A stretch of 64,000 nucleotides of DNA from Falsiruegeria mediterranea M17 (GTDB lineage Bacteria > Pseudomonadota > Alphaproteobacteria > Rhodobacterales > Rhodobacteraceae): NCBI RefSeq assembly GCF_900302455.1, contig NZ_ONZG01000008.1:206615-270614 (forward strand). Direction: 5' to 3'. The notes beneath the pieces were generated by a model. That model saw nothing but the letters and a program-made list of their open reading frames with translations. It did not search any database and had not been told where the DNA came from. Both the position numbers and the translations under genes were made by a program. Position 1 is the stretch's first letter, and each line of letters starts with the position of its first letter. This document shows, piece by piece, positions 34,851 to 42,312 of this stretch.

Positions 34851-34865
34851 GAAAGATCAGGTCAA
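34837..34865 (-). promoter_or_regulatory. Promoter of the ars operon (probably leaderless)
   Basis: On the minus strand TTGACC (34865-34860) and TATTTC (34842-34837) are 17 bases apart. The start codon at 34829 is seven to eight bases after the -10 element, about where transcription should begin, and there is no ribosome binding site, so the mRNA may be leaderless. The -35 hexamer includes the TGA stop of the upstream binding-protein gene. Confidence 0.6.
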
Positions 34866-36676
34866 TCCTGATACCACCAGACCTCGGGCATGTAGCTGGG
34901 GCCGTCGCCGTAGATCGGGAACGTGTCGGGATACTTGAGCTCTTTGATGTGCGCGATGCGGCCCACATCAAAGCTCCAGATCGGGATGACATAGCGCCCA
35001 GCAGTCAGCACCCGGTCCAATGCGCGGGTGGCTGCAACAAAATCCTCGCGCGTTTGCGAGTTCAGCATGGCGTCGATCATAGCATCCACAGCCGGGTCAT
35101 CGATGCCCATCAAGTTGCGGGTGCCCGGCGTATCGGTCACGGCGCTGCCCCAATAGAGCCGCTGTTCATTGCCCGGAGACAGCGACAGCGCGCGACGGAA
35201 CGGCGTCATGTCGAAATCCAGCTCAGCCAGTCGACCCGTGTATTGCGCGTTGTCAACTTTTGCTTCAGTCACCTTAATGCCCAGACGAGCAAGCGCCTGG
35301 CTGTAGATCTCGGTCACGGTCAGGTTGCCACTGTCGCCCTGACGCATGAGGATGGTGAAGTCGAACGGCTCACCCTGGTCATTGCGCAGCACGCCGTCTT
35401 GCACGGTCCATCCCGCCTCAGCCAGTAGTTTGATCGCCTTGCGCAGGTTCTTGCGGTTGCGGCTGCTGCCGTCGCTTTGGGGCAGGGTGTAGCCTTCGAT
35501 CGTGCCTGCGGGCAGGATGTCGGCAAAGGGGGTCAGCAGCTCTTGAACACGACCCTCGGCCGTACCCGGCAGCATCGCCAGATCGGAGCCCGAGAAATAA
35601 GACGTGATGCGCGGCTGTGCGCCGCCTGTCATCGTGTCGTTGATGAACTCGAAATTGAACGCCAGCGTCAGCGCCTCGCGTACGCGCCAATCCTGAAACA
35701 GGGGGCGTCGTGTGTTCATCACGAAACCCGTCATGCCCGAGGGTTTTTCATGCGGTATCTCGGTCTTGACCACATCACCCCGTTGGGCAGCGGGGAAGTT
35801 GTACTTGGTAGCCCAGTTCTCGGCGTTGAATTCACGCACCGCGCTCAGCTCGCCCGCGGTGAAGGCTTCGAACAGAACCGCCTGATCGCCGTAAAAGTCG
35901 ATCCGCATCTCATCAAGGTTACGCGTGCCGCGGCGCAGGGGCAGGTCCTGAGCCCAATAGTCGGGGTTGCGCTTGAAACTCACATAGCGCCCGGCCTCGT
36001 AATCATCGACCACATAGGCCCCGGTGCCGATGGGAATGTCTTGCAACTTGCCGTCGGCAAAACTCTTACCTTCCCATTGTGCCTTTTTCAGGATCGGACG
36101 CAGCCCCGCTACCAGGGCCAGCTCGCGATCCGGGTCCGAAAATGTCAGACGAAGCGAGCGCTGTCCGGTCTGTTCGATGTTGGCGATTTTGCCCCACAAC
36201 CCGCGATAGCGCAGGTGCCCTTGGGTGCCCAAGGTCTCATACGACCAGATCACATCCTCGACCGTGACCGGGCTGCCGTCCGAGAATCGGGCCTCGGGCC
36301 TAAGTGAGAATTCAACCCATGATCGGTCCGGCGCGGTCTCAACCGATTCGGCCAGAAGCCCGTAAAGCGAGAAGGGTTCGTCCTGAGATCGGCCCATCAG
36401 CCCCTCGTAGCCCCAAAACCGCATCTGCCAGGGCACGGTGCCTTTCTGAATGAACGGGTTCAGGCTGTCGAAGCCGCCGGTGTTGCCGAACACCACCCGG
36501 CCGCCTTTGGGCGCTTCGGGGTTCACGTAAGGCAGAGACACAAAATCCGGTGGAAGAGCGGGCTCTCCATACATAGCTATGCCATGGGCCGATTCTGCGG
36601 ACGCTATTTCAGCGGCAAAAACGGTTGCGATTCCCGCCAGCACAGGGCGGAAGTATTGGAAAAAAACTGGACGCAC
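34862..36676 (-). CDS. ABC transporter substrate-binding protein, family 5 (peptide type)
   Basis: A 604-residue periplasmic binding protein of extracellular solute-binding family 5, similar in layout to oligopeptide or YejA-type proteins. The N-terminus has a signal peptide ending near ASAES. Family features include YVNPEAPKGGRVVFGNTGGFDSLNPF, PVTVEDVIWSYETL, and GIKVTEAKVDNAQYTGRLAELDFDM. No permease or ATPase gene is adjacent, so it is an orphan component within this window. The start is GTG at 36676; a second GTG at 36643 would also give a signal peptide. Its stop lies inside the -35 box of the ars promoter. Confidence 0.87.
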   Translation of the reverse strand: MRPVFFQYFRPVLAGIATVFAAEIASAESAHGIAMYGEPALPPDFVSLPYVNPEAPKGGRVVFGNTGGFDSLNPFIQKGTVPWQMRFWGYEGLMGRSQDEPFSLYGLLAESVETAPDRSWVEFSLRPEARFSDGSPVTVEDVIWSYETLGTQGHLRYRGLWGKIANIEQTGQRSLRLTFSDPDRELALVAGLRPILKKAQWEGKSFADGKLQDIPIGTGAYVVDDYEAGRYVSFKRNPDYWAQDLPLRRGTRNLDEMRIDFYGDQAVLFEAFTAGELSAVREFNAENWATKYNFPAAQRGDVVKTEIPHEKPSGMTGFVMNTRRPLFQDWRVREALTLAFNFEFINDTMTGGAQPRITSYFSGSDLAMLPGTAEGRVQELLTPFADILPAGTIEGYTLPQSDGSSRNRKNLRKAIKLLAEAGWTVQDGVLRNDQGEPFDFTILMRQGDSGNLTVTEIYSQALARLGIKVTEAKVDNAQYTGRLAELDFDMTPFRRALSLSPGNEQRLYWGSAVTDTPGTRNLMGIDDPAVDAMIDAMLNSQTREDFVAATRALDRVLTAGRYVIPIWSFDVGRIAHIKELKYPDTFPIYGDGPSYMPEVWWYQD

Positions 36677-36755
36677 TTTGGCAACAATCCTGCTCAGGCC
36701 TTATTTTATTAACGTTTAACCTATCTAGGGTTTCGCGTCTTTTCAAACTTTTAGC

Positions 36756-36784
36756 TTGGACGTAGCGGCGGAATTGCGTATAAA
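36756..36784 (+). promoter_or_regulatory. Sigma-70-type promoter of an sRNA candidate
   Basis: TTGGAC (36756-36761) and TATAAA (36779-36784) are separated by exactly 17 bases, close to the sigma-70 consensus. No open reading frame starts shortly downstream; a small stem-loop and a strong terminator follow. Confidence 0.7.
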
Positions 36785-36790
36785 GGTTGC

Positions 36791-36867
36791 ACTGCTCGAT
36801 AGGTTTCTTGCCTGTATGAAACCTGCCTCAATAACTTAACGCCCGCTTCGTGCGGGCGTTTTTTTTT
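36791..36867 (+). ncRNA. Candidate small RNA, about 77 nt
   Basis: This lies in the 331-base gap between the binding-protein gene and bdhA. Starting about seven bases after a near-consensus promoter, the transcript would fold into a first hairpin with arms AGGTTTC and GAAACCT (10-base loop), a single-stranded AU-rich linker (GCCTCAATAACTT), and then a strong Rho-independent terminator. This promoter - hairpin - linker - terminator layout is typical of Hfq-bound trans-acting sRNAs, and hfq is present in this window. The only short frame inside (MKPASIT) has no ribosome binding site. I cannot name a known sRNA family. It is transcribed divergently from the binding-protein gene and toward bdhA, but ends before it. 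Confidence 0.65.
36838..36867 (+). terminator. Strong Rho-independent terminator of the sRNA
   Basis: Nine-base-pair stem AACGCCCGC / GCGGGCGTT with a 5-base loop TTCGT, followed by a run of nine T bases (counting the last two of the stem). It stands about 140 bases before bdhA and belongs to the sRNA candidate upstream. Confidence 0.9.
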
Positions 36868-37007
36868 GGTTCTGCCTCGAATGTCAAAGGCGGATTCAGA
36901 TCACCCCGGCAAGCGGCGGTGTTTTGCCGGTTGGTTTTTCCCCGTTTTCTTTGCACCTGCAGCATGGCAGGGTGCGCGCGACATTTGATCAGCAGGGGAA
37001 TACCGCC

Positions 37008-37781
37008 ATGTCTCTCAAAGGGAAAACCGCCATTATCACCGGATCGAACTCGGGCATCGGCCTGGGCGTGGCGTGGGAGATCGCGCGGTCGGGCGCAAAT
37101 GTGGTTCTGAACTCTTTCACCGATCGAGACGAGGATCACGCGCTGGCGGCCGAGATCGCCAAAGAGACCGGTGTCGAGGCGCGGTACATCAAGGCGGACA
37201 TGTCCAAGGGTGACGAATGCCGCGCGCTGATCGAACAGGCGGGCGTTTGCGATGTGCTGGTGAACAACGCTGGCATTCAGCACGTGGCGCCGATTGACGA
37301 ATTTCCGGTCGACAAATGGGACGCGATCATCGCGATCAACATGAACTCTGCCTTTCACACTACAGCCGCTGCGCTGCCGATGATGCGCAAAGCGGGTTGG
37401 GGCCGGGTGGTGAACATCGCCTCAGCTCATGGTCTGACCGCTTCTCCGTTCAAGGCGGCGTATGTGGCCGCGAAACACGGCGTGGTGGGCATGACCAAGA
37501 CCGTGGCGCTGGAAACCGCCGAAGAGCCTATCACCTGCAACGCCATTTGCCCCGGTTACGTGCTGACCCCGCTGGTCGAGGCGCAGATCCCCGACACGAT
37601 GGAGAAATACAACATGGGCCGCGAAGAGGTGATCAAGAAGGTCATGCTCGAACGTCAGCCCTCGCGCGAGTTTGCCACTGTTGAGCAACTGGGCGGCACC
37701 GTTGCCTTTCTGTGTTCGGATGCAGCCAAGCAGATCACCGGGACCACGATTTCGGTCGACGGCGGCTGGACCGCACTTTGA
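37008..37781 (+). CDS. bdhA: 3-Hydroxybutyrate dehydrogenase
   Basis: Short-chain dehydrogenase that interconverts 3-hydroxybutyrate and acetoacetate with NAD, used in polyhydroxybutyrate turnover. 257 residues: NAD site TGSNSGIG at the start, LVNNAGIQHVAPIDEF, catalytic Ser in NIASAHGLTASPFK and Tyr-x3-Lys in YVAAKHG, then NAICPGYVLTPLVEAQIPD, a stretch typical of this enzyme. The start at 37008 (MSLKGKTAIITG) follows CAGGGGAA. A patatin-like lipase gene follows 75 bases later in the same direction, a pairing I believe recurs in Roseobacters and may connect to polymer or lipid use. Confidence 0.93.
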   Translation: MSLKGKTAIITGSNSGIGLGVAWEIARSGANVVLNSFTDRDEDHALAAEIAKETGVEARYIKADMSKGDECRALIEQAGVCDVLVNNAGIQHVAPIDEFPVDKWDAIIAINMNSAFHTTAAALPMMRKAGWGRVVNIASAHGLTASPFKAAYVAAKHGVVGMTKTVALETAEEPITCNAICPGYVLTPLVEAQIPDTMEKYNMGREEVIKKVMLERQPSREFATVEQLGGTVAFLCSDAAKQITGTTISVDGGWTAL

Positions 37782-37796
37782 TGTGAAACCGCGATT

Positions 37797-37839
37797 GGGG
37801 GCGCTGCCCCCGTCGCTGCGCGGCTCCCCCGGGATATTT
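37797..37839. repeat. REP-like palindromic intergenic element
   Basis: Between bdhA and the patatin gene lies GGGGGCGCTGCCCCC (6-bp stem GGGGGC/GCCCCC, 3-base loop) followed by a second GC-rich part ending CTCCCCCGGGATATTTG. Elements of this style are scattered between genes in Rhodobacteraceae. Only this copy is seen in the window. Confidence 0.5.
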
Positions 37840-37856
37840 GACGCAAGAGGATCAAC

Positions 37857-38888
37857 ATGGCCGTGAAACGGATCAATCTTGCCCTTCAGGGTGGGGGCGC
37901 GCATGGTGCTTTTACTTGGGGCGTGCTTGACCGGCTGCTAGACGAGACGGATGTCGAGGTGGCTGCAATCACCGGTACGTCGGCGGGTGCGCTGAATGGC
38001 GCGGCCTTCAAGTCCGGGATGGTCAAAGGTGGGCGCGATGGCGCGCGCGAGACGTTGAACTGGCTCTGGGGCAAGATGGGCGCTGTCGGCGACATGCGCC
38101 TCGCCAATTGGATGCGCGGGTTCGAACCGGCGCAGATGGCGCAGGCTTTGGAATATTCGCTGCCGTTTTCCATGGCCGACACGCTGTCGCGCATGGTGTC
38201 GCCATATGCTTATGGCCCGTTCTACGTGAACCCATTGAAATCCGTGGTCGACGCCTTTGATTTCGACAACATTTGCGTGAATGAAGGGCCCGAGCTATTC
38301 ATCTGTGCCACACGTGTTCGAACCGGAAAGATCCGCATCTTCGAGGGGGAAGAGATCAGCAGCGACGCGATCCTGGCCTCGGCCTGTTTGCCGACGCTGT
38401 TCAAGGCGGTGGAGATCGACGATCCCGAAACCGGGCGGCGCGAGGCCTATTGGGATGGCGGCTATACCGGCAACCCGGCGCTGTTTCCGCTGTTCAACAC
38501 CGGGCTGCCCGATGACGTGGTGGTGGTGAACATCAATCCGCTGGAACGTGACGAGTTGCCGGTAACGCCGCAGCAGATCCACAACCGGGTGAACGAGATC
38601 AGCTTTAACTCGTCATTGTTGCGCGAACTGCGCGCGATCAATTTTGTTCAGCGATTGCTCGAAGATGGCACATTGCAAAAAGGCACGATGAGCCGCGTTC
38701 TGGTGCATATGATTGCCGATGATGAGCTGATGACCGAACTGTCTGTGGCGACCAAGATGGTGCCGACGCCGATGGTTCTGAACAAGCTCAAACAAGCAGG
38801 GCGCGCGGCGGCTGACGGGTTTCTGTTGGCACATAAATCCGACCTGGGGCAGCGCAGCACCGTCGATCTGTCGGACATGTTCGGCTAG
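37857..38888 (+). CDS. Patatin-like phospholipase family protein
   Basis: A 343-residue acyl hydrolase of the patatin family. The oxyanion loop is LALQGGGAHGAFTWG at residue 8, the nucleophile elbow is ITGTSAGALNG (Gly-x-Ser-x-Gly), and the catalytic Asp is in YWDGGYTGNPAL. No signal peptide, so it acts in the cytoplasm or on the inner membrane. Substrate may be phospholipid or another ester. It follows bdhA; AAGAGG gives a good ribosome binding site. Its stop is one base from the stop of the convergent DUF502 gene. Confidence 0.92.
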   Translation: MAVKRINLALQGGGAHGAFTWGVLDRLLDETDVEVAAITGTSAGALNGAAFKSGMVKGGRDGARETLNWLWGKMGAVGDMRLANWMRGFEPAQMAQALEYSLPFSMADTLSRMVSPYAYGPFYVNPLKSVVDAFDFDNICVNEGPELFICATRVRTGKIRIFEGEEISSDAILASACLPTLFKAVEIDDPETGRREAYWDGGYTGNPALFPLFNTGLPDDVVVVNINPLERDELPVTPQQIHNRVNEISFNSSLLRELRAINFVQRLLEDGTLQKGTMSRVLVHMIADDELMTELSVATKMVPTPMVLNKLKQAGRAAADGFLLAHKSDLGQRSTVDLSDMFG

Positions 38889-38889
38889 T

Positions 38890-39579
38890 TCACTCTTCGT
38901 CGGGCGGCGACAGCGGGTCTTTGTCGTTGGGGTAAACCAAGCCTGCCGAGATAACCAGTTTGGCGGCATCTTCGATGCTCATGTCCAGATAGATGATGTC
39001 TTCTTCGGGGAAGAAGAGCAGAAAACCGGATGTCGGGTTGGGTGTGGTGGGGACAAAAACGCTGACCAGATTGCCACCGGTTTCAGCGCGGTCCGCGACC
39101 TCGCCTTTGGCATCGGTCGAGACAAAGCCGATGGCCCAGATCCCGCGACGCGGGTATTGAATCAGACAGGCCTTTTCAAAACTGCGCTCGGTTTGCGCAA
39201 ATACTGTTTCCGAGATCTGTTTGATACCGGAATAGATCGAACGCACAACCGGCATCCGATCGACCAGACCTTCGGCAAAGTGTATCAGTGAGCGCCCGAT
39301 CAGACCCTTGGCGATCCAACCCACGATAATCGTGAAGATCAGGAAAAAGATGACACCGACGCCGCGCAGGTTGATCCCGATGTATTCCTCGGGCTGGAAT
39401 TGGTGCGGAACCAACGGCAGGACAAAGCTGTCGAACCAGCCAACAACCGTCCACAACAACCACAGCGTCAGCCCGACCGGTGCAATGACAACGATCCCTG
39501 TCAGGAATGACGCACGCAGTCCGGCAAAAAGGCCGGGGCGGCGATGGTGATGAGGTTCCTCGTCAAAAGGCGTGTTCAT
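38890..39579 (-). CDS. DUF502 family membrane protein
   Basis: A 229-residue protein of the DUF502 family. A short basic and His-rich N-terminus (EEPHHHRRPG) precedes two hydrophobic segments: FLTGIVVIAPVGLTLWLLWTV and GVGVIFFLIFTIIVGWIAKG. The soluble part has PVVRSIYSGIKQISETVF and VSVFVPTTPNPTSGFLLFFP, both hallmarks of the family. Its function is not known. It starts at an ATG at 39579 and is convergent with the patatin gene. No neighbour suggests a role. Confidence 0.88.
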   Translation of the reverse strand: MNTPFDEEPHHHRRPGLFAGLRASFLTGIVVIAPVGLTLWLLWTVVGWFDSFVLPLVPHQFQPEEYIGINLRGVGVIFFLIFTIIVGWIAKGLIGRSLIHFAEGLVDRMPVVRSIYSGIKQISETVFAQTERSFEKACLIQYPRRGIWAIGFVSTDAKGEVADRAETGGNLVSVFVPTTPNPTSGFLLFFPEEDIIYLDMSIEDAAKLVISAGLVYPNDKDPLSPPDEE

Positions 39580-39658
39580 TGAGTCTTCCGTCCGTTCCGC
39601 CGCTGAACCTATGCACGAATTGGCCCGCCGACAATGGGGCGGTGGGCCAATCTTGGTG

Positions 39659-40573
39659 TCACGAGGAAATCTTGATCAATTCCTGTGCAATCGATGCCGC
39701 CAGACGGGCATTGTTGCGCACCAGTGCGATGTTGGCGGTCAGTGAGCGGCCTTCGGTCAACTCAAAGATGCGTTGCAGCAAATACGGGGTAACGCCCTTG
39801 CCGGTGATGCCATGTGTGTCGGCGTCTGCTTGGGCCGCCTCGATGATGGGCGTCAACTCTTCGGCGGGGATCTGGTCACCTGCAGGTATCGGGTTGGCCA
39901 CAAGTTGACCGCCGGGCAGGCCAAGGGCGCTGCGCGTGGCGTGGGCTTGGGCGATCTGCGCGGCGTCATCCATGCGCAGCGGGGCGGACAGGGGCGATTG
40001 CGCAGACCAGAAGGCAGGAAAGGCGTCCTGACCATATGCGATAACCGGCACGCCGAGTGTTTCAAGAACCTCGAGCGTTTTGGGCACGTCGAGGATTGCC
40101 TTCGCACCGGCGGCCACGACAGTGACGCGGGTTTGAGCCAGTTCGTGCAGGTCAGCCGAGATGTCGAATGTGGTCTCGGCCCCTTTGTGAACGCCGCCGA
40201 TACCGCCGGTGGCAAAAACCTCAATCGCGGCATACTGCGCCGCAATCATGGTGGCGGCCACAGTGGTGGCCCCGGTGCCGCCCGTGGCGAGGCAGGCGGC
40301 CATGTCAGCGCGCGACAGTTTGGCGACGCCTTTGGCCTGACCCAGCGATTGCAGCTGATCAGCTTCCAGCCCCACGTGCAGCTTGCCGTTGATCACGGCA
40401 ATGGTGGCCGGGGTGGCGCCTGCGTCGCGGATGTCCTGTTCCACCTGTGCCGCAACTTCAACGTTCTGGGGGTAGGGCATGCCGTGGGTGATGATGGTGC
40501 TTTCCAGTGCCACGATGGCGTGGCCCGCGTCTTTGGCGGCGCGGACTTCGGATGACAGAACAAGGTCGATCAC
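39659..40573 (-). CDS. psuG: Pseudouridine-5'-phosphate glycosidase
   Basis: Enzyme that reversibly splits pseudouridine 5'-phosphate into uracil and ribose 5-phosphate, breaking the unusual C-C bond. 304 residues. Family motifs: VALESTIITHGMPYPQN near residue 22, ATGGIGGVHKGAETTFDISADL, and NPIPAGDQIP. It begins with a GTG that overlaps the psuK stop as GTGA, so kinase and glycosidase are made together: PsuK phosphorylates pseudouridine, PsuG breaks it down. No dedicated transporter gene is next to the pair. Confidence 0.93.
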   Translation of the reverse strand: MIDLVLSSEVRAAKDAGHAIVALESTIITHGMPYPQNVEVAAQVEQDIRDAGATPATIAVINGKLHVGLEADQLQSLGQAKGVAKLSRADMAACLATGGTGATTVAATMIAAQYAAIEVFATGGIGGVHKGAETTFDISADLHELAQTRVTVVAAGAKAILDVPKTLEVLETLGVPVIAYGQDAFPAFWSAQSPLSAPLRMDDAAQIAQAHATRSALGLPGGQLVANPIPAGDQIPAEELTPIIEAAQADADTHGITGKGVTPYLLQRIFELTEGRSLTANIALVRNNARLAASIAQELIKISS

Positions 40574-41463
40574 AGTGGGGTGTCTCCTGAAACATAGGTG
40601 GCCGCGGCTTGCAGCGCGCGGGCAAGGGCGTCGGCACGGGATGCGCCGCTGGCCTCGGCCGCGATATGGGCGGCCATGAAAGTGTCGCCAGCACCGGTCA
40701 CGCGGGTGACCAGCACTTCGGGCGGGGTTTGACTGAAAAGATCGTTGGCGTCGGCTTCGGTTGCGGCGTTGCCACCATCGGTGACCAACACGCGCAAGGC
40801 GCCGCGGGCCAACAGGCCACGTGCGGCGTCGGCAGAGGTGTCGAACTGCGTCTGACAGAGCAGCCCGGCCTCTTCGAGGTTCACATAAAGCGTGCCGTGG
40901 CCCGAATTGACAATAGGCAACAACCGTTCGGCCTTGCCGGGCGAGGCGGGGGCAACGCGCAGGTCGGCGGCAGCGAAGGCTGGGCTATGCGCGATATCTT
41001 TGAGAAGAGCGGCGGTCAGATTGCCGTCCAATGCGACAAGGCCGTCGAACGGTGTATCAGGGGCACCAAGTGCGCCGTCTTCCAGCGGACCAAGAATTTT
41101 GGCTCCTGCCGCTTCAAGCGAATGCGCATCGGCAATCGCCGCGATCAGACCATTGGCCCCCTCAACAGCCATATAGCGATCCGTTGGCAGATCGTCGGAG
41201 CGGTAGACCAAATCGGTCCGCATGCCCATTTGCTGGCAGGCATTGATCAATTCGTCGCCCTCGGGGTCGCGACCTATGGCAGTCAGCAGGGTCGGGGTCA
41301 TGCCGAACCGGGCCAGCGTCATGGCAATATTCAAGGCCACGCCACCCGGCAGGCGGGTGATGCGGCCCGGCACGTCCGAGCCCTGGCGCATGTGGCTGGC
41401 GGATCGTCCGATGATGTCCCACAGGACGGATCCGATACACAGGATGTCTTTACGCTCTGTCAT
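40570..41463 (-). CDS. psuK: PfkB-family kinase, likely pseudouridine kinase
   Basis: A 297-residue sugar kinase of the PfkB/ribokinase family. The N-terminal pattern is GSVLWDIIGRSA and GGVALNIAMTLARFGM, and the C-terminal ATP and catalytic motif is TRVTGAGDTFMAAHIAAEA with the conserved GAGD. It is first in a coupled pair with psuG, so phosphorylation of pseudouridine at the 5' position is the natural substrate assignment (inference from context). The ATG at 41463 is 46 bases from the stop of the next upstream gene on the same strand. Confidence 0.88.
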   Translation of the reverse strand: MTERKDILCIGSVLWDIIGRSASHMRQGSDVPGRITRLPGGVALNIAMTLARFGMTPTLLTAIGRDPEGDELINACQQMGMRTDLVYRSDDLPTDRYMAVEGANGLIAAIADAHSLEAAGAKILGPLEDGALGAPDTPFDGLVALDGNLTAALLKDIAHSPAFAAADLRVAPASPGKAERLLPIVNSGHGTLYVNLEEAGLLCQTQFDTSADAARGLLARGALRVLVTDGGNAATEADANDLFSQTPPEVLVTRVTGAGDTFMAAHIAAEASGASRADALARALQAAATYVSGDTPL

Positions 41464-41508
41464 TTGCTGTACATGCCGCAGCGCGCAAGGCAGCGCAAGA
41501 GTTGGGCG

Positions 41509-42312
41509 TCAGCGGTCCGGCACAAAGAAAGTGAGCGCCGCCCAATGGGTGTCCCAGACCACTTTACTGTCGTCGGGCGCAGGGCGCAGTACCACGGCAT
41601 CGAGTAGATAAGTGTGGCCGGGACGGGTGGGGATCTGGGCCTGGCCCATGTCATCGGTGTGTAGGGTCTTGATGTGTACACCGCCGGTCGGGGCGCGTTC
41701 GAAAATGGTGATCTGTGTCTGGGTCAGGGGTTCGTCCTGATAGAGGAGCTGCACTGGAAGCCCTTTCGAAAGGTCGTCCGTGTATGGGTTTGCACCCGCA
41801 ATGAGTTCAACCTCCATCCCCGTCACAAGATCCGCGCCAGAACCATCACCCACAGCGATCAGGGCCTTGGCGTATCGCGTGTAGCTTTCATAAAATCCAT
41901 CCTTGGGCAGGCCGCGCGCAAGATGGCGAGACAGGACGTCTCCAAACCCTTTTTCGTCGACGAAGGCCTGGAACTTGGGCCACTCGTGATACTTGAGTGT
42001 CGATGGTTGGGTTTGATGCACGATGACCAATAGTCCCGGATCCTCGAGTGTCGTTTCCAGTGCGGGGATGTCCCCCATCCGACCCACATACGGCGCGACC
42101 TTTCCGCTCTTGTGCAACTCGAACCGGTCGATGCGGGTATCGAAAAACATCTGCGGGCTGCCCTCAAACCCTTGACCGATCACAAGATCGGCAATCAGGG
42201 GTGTGCCGGTTTCAACTTGATATTTTTCTGGTTCGATCCAAAACTCGTGTCCAAGGGCCAGCCTTGGCAGGGGCAGGCAAAGAGCAATTAGCAAAAGCAG
42301 ACGGGGCAACAT
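41509..42312 (-). CDS. DUF4198-type periplasmic protein, likely metal-uptake accessory
   Basis: A 267-residue exported protein with signal peptide MLPRLLLLIALCLPLPRLALG directly followed by HEFWIEPEKYQVETG, the usual start of DUF4198 proteins. The family is found with nickel/cobalt uptake genes, and a HupE/UreJ-like gene is next to it, divergent. The C-terminal part (VQLLYQDEPLTQTQITIFER, GQAQIPTRPGHTYLLDAV) looks like a beta-sandwich. Its ATG (42312-42310) shares two bases with the ATG of the divergent gene (CATG), so promoters and ribosome binding sites must lie within the neighbour's coding sequence, if both starts are right. Confidence 0.82.
   Translation of the reverse strand: MLPRLLLLIALCLPLPRLALGHEFWIEPEKYQVETGTPLIADLVIGQGFEGSPQMFFDTRIDRFELHKSGKVAPYVGRMGDIPALETTLEDPGLLVIVHQTQPSTLKYHEWPKFQAFVDEKGFGDVLSRHLARGLPKDGFYESYTRYAKALIAVGDGSGADLVTGMEVELIAGANPYTDDLSKGLPVQLLYQDEPLTQTQITIFERAPTGGVHIKTLHTDDMGQAQIPTRPGHTYLLDAVVLRPAPDDSKVVWDTHWAALTFFVPDR

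Noticed and set aside
36816..36839. Leader peptide MKPASIT upstream of the sRNA terminator (attenuator idea)
   Set aside because: No ribosome binding site, no run of regulatory codons, and bdhA is a catabolic gene with its own start 140 bases later; sRNA is a simpler reading.
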